64,000 nt of DNA from Cyanoderma ruficeps (GCA_008694505.1 VZDJ01007747.1:43544388-43608387), one strand, 5' to 3'. Numbered from the stretch's first letter, positions 24,037 to 36,393 are shown. Notes: generated from the sequence alone by a model not told the origin. Program-made: numbers and translations.

Positions 24037-27000
24037 GCCTTTGTCAAATCTGTTTCACAGTTTATAAGTAATAAAGAAGCGAGAGTCAATTAACTGCACC
24101 CAATGTAATCACAAGCCCATGAATTCTTTTTACTGTATTGAGTTACAGCTTTGCATACTAATGGATCATATTCATTTCACTTTTTCCCCTGTAAGTTTCC
24201 TCTGCAACGTGGTAATTACAGAAATTGCAGCTTTTTTTTTTTTTTTGCTTTTTTTTAGTGGCTGTTGGAAAAAAGTACATATGAATTTAAAAAAGAATCG
24301 TCGTTTTCTTGCTTTTAGGAGACTCTCACATCTGTACAGCCCTGCCTCACACCTTCAGAGGCAGCACTTTTGGGAATTATCTGCCACTTCCATGACTGGA
24401 AGAGTCAGTTCCAATATTCTGCAGAATTAGGAGAGTCAACAATAGAGACAAACTGTGCCAAGGGAAAGGTGACAGTGGATGGGGAAGGGATCCTCAGACA
24501 AAGCACTGAGTCTGTTCAGGGCATCTTAAGATAACTGAAAACTTCTTGGAGAATGGACAAAGGGTAACTGCAAGCACCTTGAAGAGAAATTCTCTTCCCT
24601 GTGAGAGAAGATTCTCTGTTTATCCTTCCAAACTCTTTAGAAAAAAGATGGACAGTTACACATTAAGCACAGCATGGATAAAGTCAGTCTGGAGAGGACC
24701 TCAACTGGCTGGCAGAACAATTTCTGGGCAAGAATTCTGTTGTATTCTGCAATTAAATGAGTATAAGGGACAGGGTCATTCTTTTGATGTTTGTAGGTAA
24801 TTCTATGGTTCTTTAAAAAGATGATGAAAAGGTAAATCTGAACTGAAGGAAACCTTAAACTATTTCATCTGCGCTTTTAAGTTCTGTGACAGCAAATCAG
24901 CTTTTGTTTCTAGGTTACATAAAACAAAGTTTCCTATTTATTTGTTACATGACTACAAACAGCAAAGTATTTAAATTATGCACAGCTACAGGAATTGTCA
25001 TGTTTTTCAAGCAAATTACTGAACACCCTTAGAAAATCTCTTGAATATCTCTATGTACTAATGACCAAACTCACTGTTAGTGTTATTCCTGCTATTCACC
25101 CATTACAGTCCAGGTTTGAAATCTGAAATGTGCTTGATAAAATGAGATTTTCATCAGGTACCTACTGCCAGCTAGAAAAGCAGAAAATAGAGAAAATGGC
25201 CATTTCTATTTCATATTGCTTAATATCCATCACTTTAATGGAAATGAGATAAAGTAGATAATGGCAGTAGGAATTGTATTACCAGCACAGACATATATTA
25301 CATATTTCTCAGAGGTACCATTGTTGTAGCATTTACATTGTTAATATTAAAATGTCTCGAGCAGCACAATCCAATGTAACCAATATTATAAATATTACCT
25401 TTAATATAAAAGAGTTGAATGAGCTTTTAACCTTGAATTTGATAGTGTTGAAAATAACTTTTATACTTACATGACCTAGCTCCTTGTGAATAGCTAAGTA
25501 CTTTCCCCCTCAAATCAATCTTTCTCCAAAGCAAAACTTCCTTGCACTATTCTTAGCTGTAATTTCCACTGCACATTAAGTGATCATAGACCTTTTCTGT
25601 ACTTCTTTTAAGTGTAACTCAGAGGCAGAAATGTCAATTTAGATGAGGCTTTTGAAGCTAATGTTAAATACAAATAAAGACTTTTAAGTAATGTCCCGTT
25701 TTGCAGATGTTTCATTAAAGAAGAGTTATACAGGAAGGTTTTGCCCATGTTCATATATCCTGAGTCCAAGCTGAACTGTGGTTTGCAATGCTTTTTAAAA
25801 CTGAGTATTTAAAAAAAAAAGTAAGAAAGGCAATCAACAGGGTCAGGAATGAGGCAAAAATGGAAGTCTGAGCACAAACAAAATGTCAGGGTTAGGAAAA
25901 AGGAGATTGTTGGCTCCAGTCTGCAGGATGCTGCAGCACGTCCAAGGAAGAAAAGGCAGGGCACAGCTTGGGCAAGGGAGAAACTGAAAAATCACATGAG
26001 ACTAAGAAGACAGTACAATCACACAGCCACGCTGGCAGTCAGGAAATTTGATTATGCTGAAAAAAACTGGACAGAATCTAAACTACAAATCTGAATGCCT
26101 CTCACTGTGAAGAGCTGGATAACCACGAGGTTTAAATTTACGACACAGGTTAGAAACCAAGAGTGTGAAGCTCAGCTGCTTAATCTAGGGACCACTGCTA
26201 AGAATTTGTTTTAAGTCAGGCAATCATCAGGTGCAAATGGTAATGGAGGGAAGATCTATTAGTCTAAATAAATTCAATCTACCTGTGAATAAGACAAGTG
26301 CAATACCAGGAGCAGTGGGGCAAGCACAAAGAGGAAATAATTGATGGGATTGAGTAAGGGGGTGAGTTGTCATCTGGAACACTTCTTGTCATTTATGTTC
26401 CAAAAAGGAGTCGAATGAGCAAAGCAGAGAAAAGAAAAAGTGTTTAGGAGGGCTGCAAAAAAAAGCTAAAAAAGCTGGGATTGTGCAGTTGTAGCAAAAG
26501 GAAGGCTGTGAGGGGCCATTGTAAGACTGCTCTGCTGAAAGATACAAAATGGAATGGTGCAGACTACGATTTAAGATGAAGGACTTGGTTGGCAGAAAAT
26601 TAATCACATGTGAAATGACTAGGAATAAATACAATCCTAAAAATACAAAATTCCTGACAGTAACAAGACTGGGGTTCTGAAACAGCCCATCATGAAGCGT
26701 TGGGACAAAAACAACCCTTCATTTTAATGACAGTCTTCACGGATTTGGAAGCAGGATTAAAATACAAGCCTGCAGCATGGGGGGTCTGGTGGTAAGAAAT
26801 GTAAGAGGCTTCTATTTGGCTTTATTTTTTCTCTCATAAATAGATATTTAAGGACACATCAATTGACTCCCACTGTGGGGCTTTCACTCCCTAAGCTGAG
26901 GCACAAACTCCCATCTCCGTGGTGCACAAGCAACAATAGGAAAGTCCATTACTAAAAACACAAGTACTGTTTTATTTTTCATAAAATGATGAAGTGACAC

Positions 27001-27441
27001 CGCAACCAGGAAAAGAAAAATGCTCAACTTCAGACCTCCCAAGAATGACATTAAAAAGTTAAGCAGCACTTAGTCTTCTTTAAGGTGTCATTTCTGCTCA
27101 GCGTAACTCCAAGACGCTTAATGCAGATGGATGGGTTGAGCAGACTCTGCAAAGACAAGGTTTCCTTCTTTACATCCAATCTAAAAGCTTTTAAAATCTC
27201 TCTGTCAGGAACGATTTGACTGCATATCAATTGCATCCCCCTACTACTGCAAAACTTATAATGAGGATGGCGGGGAAGAAAAACCGCGTTTTGATAACTG
27301 ACAGTAAAATGAAACGTTGTCAATCTGACGGGCCGCAAAGCTGGGGCTCTGCATTAACCTCACTTTGCTCTCACCCAATTAAAACGGCAGCTGGGCTGTG
27401 TCTGAGTGCTGCCACTCTTTGATGCTGCCAACAGGTTCGTC

Positions 27442-27990
27442 TGTGGTGTCTCTCTGTTGGCCTTGTTATAAATATGGTGAGCCAAATCTCAATCAAAAAA
27501 ATAAAATTTATTTTCTCACTACTGCGAGTAAAAACACAACCACACTAAGACAAATCCACCATAAACCAAAGCCACAATAAAGAATAGATTTGATCGAATC
27601 TGGGAAACTAATGTGGGACAGGTCCGCACCGGGTCCTCCGTCATTCGCTCCCAAGACCTGTTTTCAGGGTTCAGTATTTATACTTTTTATTTTCCCCGAT
27701 ACAGGGTCTTTCTTTGTCCGTGGTTGGATTATGATATTCATAGGCTTTCTTTTGGGATTCTGACTTCTTCCTGAGGGGAATTATAATGGTGTCTGAGGAT
27801 TAACGTTAAATCATATTGAAGTTTGGAGTAGGGTTCCTTCGGCAGACAGGAAAATGCCTATTGGTGGGCCGAAGCTGTCTCAGAGCTGATGGTCTGGTCA
27901 TTGAAGGAGTTGGTTTGACCAAAATCCTTCTTTTCAATTGTTGATAGCTTTAGATATTGCTTCCTCAGCTCTGTCTCCTCCTCCGGTGAT
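27442..27990 (-). mobile_element. probable endogenous-retrovirus LTR, antisense (limits approximate)
   Basis: Read on the minus strand, the block has the order of an LTR. A CCAAT-type core (CCACCAATAGG, near 27860) comes first. A TATA box (GTATAAATA, plus-strand 27674-27682) follows, then a CpG-bearing R-like segment (around 27590-27650) and a polyadenylation signal AATAAA (plus-strand 27507-27512). The U5-like end lies near 27442-27490. The plus-strand left edge could be the TG at 27442. The other edge and the target-site duplication could not be fixed. No viral coding frame is seen nearby, so a solo or degraded LTR is most likely. The clustered CpGs contrast with CpG-poor surroundings, suggesting a fairly recent insertion. 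Confidence 0.5.
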
Positions 27991-28681
27991 TCTGCCAATG
28001 CATTCTTTCCTGCCTGTAATTCTTTTATTTCTTAAGCACAAATTAATATACAAGGCTTATTTACAACAGCCTCATGAAGAACAAGCTCCTGGGACAGCCA
28101 AGGTTTCGTGGTTTGCAATACAGATCAACTCGCAAAATAAAAATTACCTCTCTTCACCTGGATACAGAGGATGTGCAGCACCTGCATGCAAGAAACAAGT
28201 CAAACATGTTCCTGGTATTCTCCTGATTCATGTCTGAGGTTTCATACAATTCCTGAAGCATGGGATTTCTATGGATAAAACCATTCTGGTCTAAAAAGGA
28301 AAGATCTGGAATAGGACTCACTTCTTTCCTATATTAAAGAAGAAAACATACAAAGTTCGTAGTTTATCCTGGCGTTCTTGAAAGAAGGAAAAAAATCAGT
28401 TTTATCCACAAATACTATATTTATCAACATACTAAAATGAGAATAATTGAATCAGCTTCCATACATATCTATAAGAACAATCAGACTGATCCCCAGGGTG
28501 AGAGCCACCATTTCCCAAATGCTTCTATGCTACGTGTCCCTAAAATTAGAATTCTCCTCACATCATCTCCATTTAGCTCATAGTTTCATAATGGTTCTAA
28601 TAAATAGCAATAATACTGGATATTTTCAAAGAACAAACTGGTGGCTTTATTCTCATTTCACAATACAGCCTGAGCAAAAGC

Positions 28682-28701
28682 AAAAATAAAATAAAATAAA
28701 T
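28682..28701. repeat. (AAAAT)n microsatellite, short
   Basis: Roughly four AAAAT/AAATA units. Confidence 0.8.
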
Positions 28702-29452
28702 GCCAGACATGCAGGGAAGACTGGGAGCAGCTCCATTAAAGTCAATAGTTATACATAAAAATACATAAAACGAGGAAAGAAGAAGAACAAATGTCTTTAG
28801 ATAATGTATGAGAATCACAGTATGAACCCTCAGCAGAGATTCATCTACAAAGAAAAGTTACTCAGGAGAACTGATTTTTAACTTGCCATTTCAAGCTGGA
28901 GGGGGAAAGAATAAAAATTTCAGAGCAGCAGCATTGTCTGAAGAACTCTTTTGTGCTTAAACAGTAAGTCCTGAACAATTTTAAAACTCAAAGTATGGAA
29001 ATTAGCATCACAATCCATTGCTTCTACTGCTTTCATCTGTGGTTGGAGCCTGTTATTTACCAGGCCCATCAATTTGGCTTCTTCAGTGACCAAAGCATTG
29101 CTTTAAAAAGTAAGTCTTATTAGCCAAAGTATTTGCATTATTTTCAAAAGCTTTAAAATATTATATTTTTTCATGACTTAACGAACTGTAAGCATCTTTG
29201 ATTCCCATCCCTGAATCAACTCAATTTAGCTGGAAGTCAGGGGGAAAAAAAGAGCTTTCTTTTGCCAAGACTTTACAACAAGTTTTATTTTAAAGAGAGG
29301 CTTTATGGAAATTTCATGGTTTAACCTCAGCCTGCAACAAAGTACCATGGGACTGCTCACTCACAGCCCTGCCCCACAGGGATGAGGAGGAGGGGCCCAA
29401 AAATGGAAAACCCAAGGGAGAATTATTGAAATAAAATAAAATTATATGTTGC

Positions 29453-29513
29453 TGTTAATATTATTATTATTGATACTACTACTTATAATTGATGATGATG
29501 ATGATGATGATGA
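29453..29513. repeat. (ATT)n followed by (GAT)n microsatellite
   Basis: ATT units span about 29455-29471, a degenerate bridge follows, then about seven GAT units run at 29491-29512. Confidence 0.9.
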
Positions 29514-29659
29514 AAAGAGAGAGGCACAAACCCCAAGTGATGCACAATGCTCAGCTGACCACTAACAGGGACATTTTCCACTGGTAAATCGCTGCTGCAG
29601 TGGAGCAGTTACACCAAATTACCCCATGCAATGTTCCAGAGAGTGCGACCCAAGGCACA

Positions 29660-29745
29660 GGCACCCAATTCCCAGTTCTGCCCTTTGCCTTTGAGTGATG
29701 CTGTGCAGGTCACACCACTTTTCTGCTCTCCTGAAATATGAATAG
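29660..29745 (+). mobile_element. possible MIR-like SINE remnant, sense
   Basis: CAATTCCCAGTTCTGCC, then TGATGCTGTGCAGGTCACACCAC and TTTTCTGCTCTCCTGAAAT, follow the order of a MIR core (correct text, CTCTGCC, TGTGTGACCTTGGGCAAGTCAC, then CTC...). The similarity is weak and was judged by eye only. Confidence 0.3.
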
Positions 29746-29776
29746 CCAATGTTTTATAAAGCAGTTTGAAGTCTAC

Positions 29777-29830
29777 AAAAAAAAAAAAAAAAAANNNNNN
29801 NNNNNNNNNNNNNNNNNNNTTTTTTTTTTT
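29777..29830. other. assembly gap: A18 - 25 N - T11
   Basis: An 18-base A-run (29777-29794) is followed by 25 Ns (29795-29819) and an 11-base T-run (29820-29830). The true sequence and length are unknown. The open frame spanning it is an artefact. Confidence 0.98.
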
Positions 29831-32800
29831 GTTGTTGCTAAACTTTTCATTACTGACCTCTCATATTTTCTAATTTATTTTGGGTCCACTCTTCATTCCA
29901 AGAGGAATGAGTTTGTTGGTAGAGATGGAGGAGGTGAAACAGGTTTGGCAGCATGCTGAGTTCCAGTAGTGAGCCTTGAAGGTGTAAATTCAATTCCAAG
30001 ATCCAAAGAACTCAAGGAGTGGTTACATGGTGAACCAAATCAGTTTAATAAATATACTCCAGCTTTATGGTGCCGCAGATGCTCATCAAAGAGTTGTTTG
30101 CTTTTAAGTAAGATTTATTTAAATAGTACATCCACTGAATCAATAAAACGCCACCTCTCGCTGCATTTTTTACTCAGCCCTCACCTAGCAGTTCAAAATA
30201 TTCAATAGATTTATAATGAACCTCATTGTCCCCAGCTGCTGCTGGGTTTTACATCCTTTCACACCTAATCCTCACCATCTGCACATTCAAGATTAGACAC
30301 GATCCCTGGTGGACCTTGCTGCGTGCCAGCATCCAGCTCAGTGGCTCAGACAAATTTCTCTCATCACTCAAACCACATCCCGTGCACCCACAATTACTGC
30401 ACAGCATTGCAGAGAGGCTCACTGGAGCCACAGAAATGCATTCATATTACCTGGCAATTATTCAGCACCTGGGAGGATTGTACTATTAAAGGACTCGCAG
30501 ACTGTTAGCACGTAGATGCTACAGGTTTTCAGGTATTTCAGAAATGAGCAGCTATGGTTAGTGTCTGTTTCTCACCACATTAACACAGGGCCTGCCTTAT
30601 TCCACTGGTTTCAGAATTCGGAGTAGGAGTCTGATTGCTCGAAACAATCTGTGTACAAAGTGTATGCAAGTATCTTCTAAAGGTCAGTTCTAAAATGCTC
30701 ATCATGGTTTTGGCATTTCAGATTATTTTTTTTTTTGGCAATCATACAAAATCTCAGTCCTAAAGCTATTTGAGCAGAAAAATACACAATGCAGTTGGAC
30801 AATTCTAAATACTTCAGCCAATATGTGCTGGATAATTCACCTTTCACATCATTCAAAGACACTTGCACAGTTTTGCAGGGTTAACAGCACCATTCTTGGC
30901 TACAAGGCCTTTGAAGTCATTGTTACCTCTGGCTGCAAAATCAAACATTAAGCTGACATATCAACTGTTAATTGCATTAAATGCTGCTGCCCTGTTTGTT
31001 GTTTTGGAGGGTTTTAAGTTGTTTTTCTAAGGAAGAGATCCTAACATCCTCTTTCATGGGAGAATTAAAGCCTGAAGGATGCAGGCCAGCATCACCACCC
31101 ACGTGATCTACACGACAGCCCAGACATGGAGCTACTTTGGTAGGTGGTAACAGAAACAGAAACCTGGGGTTACCAAATCAGTGTGTGAGCTTTATTGAAC
31201 ATCTGTAATTCAGCTGAAGAGGACAGAAAATGATGGTGACACTACTCCAAACCAGGGGAGTGACATAAATTCAGGTGACCAGCACAGAGCCACTGTAGCT
31301 GAGTGTGACAGCAGCAGTACATCCTGTGAGTTCATGGCACGCTCCACATCCCAGATGTTTTGGACTGGGAAAAAGGGTTTTACACAAGACTAAATTAATT
31401 CCATGCAAGTGAAATTAATTGAGGGATGAAAACAATCCTGGCTCCTCTGTTTATATATTCCTTTAATTCTTCTGTCTTTGTTATCATTTATTTCTGCTTC
31501 ACCAGAGTCCAAGGTGTGCCTTGAATGGGGAGTTAGAATGCAGCCTGTGTCTTAAGAACAAGCTACTATTTAAATTAGAAATCAAATAATGCCAAAAAAA
31601 AAAAGCCTATGGCAGTTGTCCCAATCACAATGTAAAATGAGCAATATTTTAATTTAATATAACAGCTCTCCTCCTCTCTAAAAATTCTGGCTCTTGAAGA
31701 AGTTTCAATCTACAGAACAGAAATACCAATTTTGTCCTAATGTATTTTCCTTGCTACTTGCACAATAATGAATAGTTTTAAACAAGAGAGAAAAAAAAAA
31801 TGTAATTTGTGTCCTGGAAAAACACCTCTATTTTTGGAAAAGCAATGAGCATGATTATCTTCCATTGAAGCACAAGAATAGTAGGTATTAATGATGGCAC
31901 TTCTGCTAATTTCATAACCCATTCTCCCAGCTGAATGAAGCAGGGTTTATTCAGTGAGCCTCACTGAATTCAAACATCTAAACAACACGAGGTGCTCAGC
32001 ACTATCCAGCACATCCTAACACTGAAAATACTGTGGTTTTGCTCAGTGCTAGATAATGGATTAGCTGTACTGGCAGTCCTCAGTAGCAAATACTCTTTAG
32101 AGCAAAATTGGCCTTTAGAAAGAGTATTTCAAAACAATCGGTGGACCCCGACATCTTGGGGAAATACAATGCAAAGTCTGTAATAATAAATCCTGTAACT
32201 GCGTTTTATTGTTTTCAGTGATTTTTCCATGGATCTCCTATCCCGTAATTTTAGAAAACAATTGTCTCACTCATCAGTTTTTTTGAATAGAAAAGAGTCG
32301 TTCCTAGGAACAAGAAATATGGATTGAGCCCCTCATGTACAAGACAGAGTTATTCTCTCTTAGGAGTAACCATAAGAATGAAAAGAGCAATGGCAGAGAA
32401 TTCCTGGTTCATAGACCTGCAGCTGAACAGGAATTGTTGTAACAGATGGGAGTCTTACTGTTCTTTGACCCCCACAAAATGGGTCAGTTCCTGATCTTTT
32501 CCAAAGCCAAGGCACATCTGTTCAGTACCTGCCAGTGCAACACCCACCTGCAGGCACCTGGAGCTGCAGTGCCCCACTCCCATCCCAGCTGGGCTAAACT
32601 TCCCGCCAGCCTCAGCGCTGGATTCCTGCCAGCCAAGCTGGAAACTGGTTCTTGAAATGTATCTGCAATTGGGAAGTCAGGGCCACTGTTTCCACACACA
32701 CATCGAGCTGCTGAATGCCAAGGAACCGTTTCTGAAACAGGAAAAAATACCTTGGCACAACTATTCCTTCAGGAGCTTCCCCAGGAGATGGTGAAGGGGA

Positions 32801-33000
32801 ACCGACCTGGCTAAAGGAGGTGAAAATCTGCAGCTGATGTGAAGTGAATGAGACAGGCTTTCTGCTGGGAGGACAGCAGATGATGGTGTAATTAAATATT
32901 TACCATAATGAGAGGTCACAAGGGAGTGTCCATAAGCAGAGCTGGTATTTGTTCCTGCCTGCTTGGCCTTGCAGCCCTCTCAGAGCTCTGTTAACATCAT

Positions 33001-33041
33001 GTGTGTGTGTGAGAGTTAAAAGTAATTATACACACACACAC
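33001..33041. repeat. inverted microsatellite pair (GT)n ... (CA)n
   Basis: GTGTGTGTGTG at 33001-33011 and CACACACACAC at 33031-33041 are complementary across a 19-nt spacer, giving a potential hairpin. Confidence 0.9.
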
Positions 33042-33150
33042 TTCACCCACACGCCAGTTTTCATACGGTGACATTAACATCCCTTACAAATTAATTAAAC
33101 TTAACAAGACACCCACAATTAAGACTTCTGAGGTTTATTACTTCTCTTTT

Positions 33151-33248
33151 ACTATTGGGAAACAGACCCAGGGAGATTAAGTGCCTTATCTAAATAAATG
33201 AATCTCTAAATTACAGTGGGAACACAGTCCAGGGGCTCTGATTCCCAA
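33151..33248 (-). mobile_element. ancient MIR-like (CORE-SINE) remnant, antisense
   Basis: GGGAAACAGACCCAGGGAG, then ATTAAGTGCCTTATC, then AGTGGGAACACAGTCCAGGGGCTCTGATTCCCA, follow in order the antisense MIR consensus blocks (GGAAACTGAGGC..., GAGGTTAAGTGACTTGCC..., GTGGCAGAGC..GGATTCGAACCCAGG..CTCC). Divergence is high, as expected of a MIR insertion predating birds. A repeat library search would confirm or reject it. Confidence 0.5.
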
Positions 33249-34679
33249 CAAATTGATTACTTAAATACTGAAGGCTTTGTGCATGGGCATTAAACAAATT
33301 GTCTGAGTTTAGTTGTCAGTGTATCCTTTTCTGGACGAAAAAAATATTTCTGGAACTAGATATCAGCCAAGTTGTGAATCTTTACCTTAAAAAAATAAAT
33401 CAATCCAACACCTGTCTGAACATTTAATTCTGATTGTTCGCTTTCAGATGACTTTCAGCAACACATTTATGTTCATCTCTATGAGATGCAGGAACAGAGC
33501 CACTGGTCTAATTATTGAAATGTTTTTTCAGATTGAGAAATACATTAGATAAATTATATTTTCCATCATCAGGCTGTCTGATTGATTAACACAGGAGCAC
33601 ATACAAGTATCGAGGCACCACCTGGTTATTTTTTAACCTTCAGCCATACAGAACTTGGTAAAAAACAATGAGATTTTAAGGGAATGCTTCCTCTTCTGGA
33701 TCACAAATAAACACCAATAAAAGTTTTGAAACATGACCTTGAGGTGGCCTTCATTTTCAAAGGCCATTTCTAACAACTAGAGAATAAAGTATGGGAAAAA
33801 TGCTTAAAAAATGTTGTAAGTAATGAAAGTTGCAGGGGTACAGAGGACCTGAAAGACTATTAGTCTAATGCCAAGTGGCAGCTCCTACGTTCCTAATGTA
33901 AAGAAACCATATAACAACCTACAGTCAAATCCATTAGCAAAACTAATGATCTACTGACCTCAAATCACATTTTTTACTCTCTGTTTAATTATAAAATCAC
34001 TGAATAATTGCGATTTATGACGATCTGCATCCAGCCCCTCATAAAACTTCTGTATGGGAGAGTTCTAAGGAGCTCTTGTGATGCAGACGGGCACAGGAAA
34101 TGTCACCTCACCTTTGCACGCCATTCAAACTCGAAAGAGAACCAGACACTTGTCTTTTTAGGCTTGAAATCCCTCATCATTGATCCAGGGAACATTAACA
34201 TGTTTCATGGCTTGTTTGTTCCCTAAAAATAGTAACTACATTGTGTTCAAGTGCCACTTTTTAAGGAAAAAACAAAACACAGCAAAGTGAGACAAGCCTC
34301 AGTGCGCAGGTAGGTCAAGACTGCCCAAATCCAAAATGAAAAGCCAAAATGAGCGATTCCCCAAAAGCTCCACACACCATTTGCCTCATCTCTCAGCCAG
34401 TCCTGGGGACCTGGACATCCAAAAACTGCAATTTGACTGAGCTCTTGTCGTTCTCTCTCCCTCACCTCTCCAATTCTCCTTGTGCATGAGCCTGTCCTGC
34501 CCCTTCTGCCAGGCAGGTCATGGCTCAATGTCTCTTTGGTCTCTAGCAACACTTCTTGCAAAGAAACCCAACATGATAAAACACACAATCAATGCCTGTA
34601 TCAATCATTCCAGGAAAACAAACTGAATTTATACACTAAGCAGTGATAGCAGCAAACCTATGTTTTCAGTTTGATTTAT

Positions 34680-34764
34680 GGGGGGTTTTTTTGTTTGTTT
34701 TTGGTTTGTTTTGCCTTTTTTTGTTTGTTTGTTTTGGGTTTTTTTGGTTTTCTTTTTTTTTGGT
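34680..34764. repeat. T-rich (GTTT)n-like low-complexity tract
   Basis: Irregular GTTTT, GTTTG and TTTTTTGG units over about 85 bases. It is the complement in style of the A/C-rich block at 3751-3909. The Phe-rich open frame through it is an artefact. Confidence 0.9.
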
Positions 34765-35774
34765 GTTACTGCTCTGGTTTTTCCCTGCTGCTAAAGGAGT
34801 AGAAGCAAGCACTCCACAACCACTCTGCTGCTTTCTTCTTGCTCATTTTTCTTTGGTTATGACGTCCTGCTCTGCTGGAGCTGCTCTCAAACCAGCCTGG
34901 CTGGAGATGCAAACACAGAGAAACTCCAGAACAACCCCCACCAGCAGCACCAGGAAACAGAATCATTTAGACATGTTCCAAGTACAGCAACACCTTGTCA
35001 AACACAGCAGAAGATGAGCTGGGAATCAGCCTTCAAGATACCTGAACCAAATTAAAAAAAAAAAATGCTGGTCAAACACTGGTTAGTTATTAGAAAGAAT
35101 TGAAAATATGAGTCACACAGGAATCTCTGGACAGGTGATACCTTTTCCTACTCCTAAAAATGACAGATCAAAAGGAAAAAAGCATTGTATTTACTCGTCT
35201 CTCCAACCTTACGTTAGAAAGGAACGCCTGGAAGTGCTCTGCTCTCTCTCCTGATCTATACAGGCCCTTGGAAAGGCCCCACAACCATCTGCAGACATCA
35301 AAAGTTATCAGCCACTCCAGCTACCTGCTCCCCTCCTGCTCTACTGACGGGCAAAAAGAGATGCATGGTGAACAAAAAATGAGAATTCACAAACCATAAA
35401 ACCTTAACTGCTGAAATAATGAAGGGCAAAGTGAACTGAGTGTGATAGTCAAGGGTATGTTAACAAACACTCTTACATGACATATAGAACACAAAAATTT
35501 GGTGCCTGGGATACTGCTGAGTTTAAGGCTCTTTTCCATCTGTGCAGCTCTCAGCGCTGATTTCTGGTTCAAAGGGAGATCATTTTGCACTTAGCCCTCG
35601 AAATATTTTCCATGGATTTTTACAGTCTTATTGTGGAAAAGCAGGACCAAACAGTGTCTTTCTTGTGTGCCTGATAATAAGCCCACTTCTGAGCAATACT
35701 CCTTGTATTTAAATTTTTCCACCCATACTTGAAACAAAAAGCTGCCAGAGCTGAAGATTTACAAACAATGTGTG

Positions 35775-35951
35775 AAATTCTTCTCACCTACTTCTCACCT
35801 CCTCCTTTTAGTCTCCTCCCTCATTTCTCTTTTTCTATCTTTGTTTAACTGCACATCTATATTTCTTTTATATATCTGTCTTCCTTTATTTCTCCCTTTT
35901 ACTTTCTCTAGCAAACTATTTCCACTTTCTCCATCAGCTTTCTCTTCTCAC
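35775..35951. repeat. pyrimidine-rich tract
   Basis: About 175 bases dominated by C and T (CTCCTCC, TTTCTCTTTTTC, CTTCCTTT), broken by a short AT segment. No repeat period is evident. Confidence 0.75.
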
Positions 35952-36317
35952 CCAGCAGGCTGAGACTCTGCAGATGTAGGGACCAAACCTCTTGGTCAGT
36001 TTTATCAATAACATGGAGAGAATAAAAAAATTGAGAGGAAAAAATAACCACACTTTAGCAAAACGTAGAATACAATGTTTTTAAGTTGAATAATGATGCT
36101 TACACCAAGATCAAAAGCACAGTGAGTCACAGAACTGCAGATCCTCCCATGCAAGAATTAATGTTGAAAACTAAACCTTTGAACTTCCCAAACAAATTAA
36201 CAAACAAAAGACCCAATAAAAGAGATTTTTGGTTCTGGACCAAAAGAATGTAGGAAAATGCAATGGGGAAGAGGAGTTAATTGCTGTCAGCTTTTCAAAA
36301 CAACCCTTCATTCCATG

Positions 36318-36393
36318 ATCTAGAGCTTTGATACTCTGTTTAAAAATTCAACTTATCTAGAGCTTTGACACTCCCTGTCTGAAAATTCAACTT
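36318..36393 (+). repeat. tandem duplication of a 37/39-bp unit
   Basis: Unit 1 (36318-36354) and unit 2 (36355-36393) both read ATCTAGAGCTTTGA-ACTC...AAAATTCAACTT. Unit 2 differs by a T-to-C change, a CCTG segment in place of TG (2-bp longer) and a few substitutions. A clear but somewhat diverged two-copy tandem repeat. Confidence 0.93.

Larger units (their letters stand above)
21915..27441. other. unique stretch, no gene or transposon recognised
   Basis: About 5.5 kb without an identified transposon. The longest open frames are 103 codons (24119-24430) and 101 codons (23098-23403, minus), with no motif. Simple-sequence patches lie at 22856-22922 (G8, C7, CAAA units), 24018-24036 (GT) and 24232-24256 (T runs). 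Two low-repeat blocks with regulatory-looking content (23255-23460 and 27075-27400) are discussed as findings. Confidence 0.6.
27991..33150. other. unique stretch with an assembly gap, no gene recognised
   Basis: No recognisable gene; the longest open frame is 99 codons (27938-28237). Contains (AAAAT)n at 28682-28701, ATT/GAT repeats at 29453-29513, an N gap at 29795-29819, a weak MIR-like piece at 29660-29745 and an inverted GT/CA pair at 33001-33041. Confidence 0.6.

Noticed and set aside
29738..29959. Open frame crossing the N gap
   Set aside because: It depends on unknown bases and homopolymers.
34643..35017. 124-codon frame with a hydrophobic Phe-rich start resembling a signal peptide
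   Set aside because: The hydrophobic stretch is encoded by a T-rich low-complexity tract; the remainder is not recognisable.
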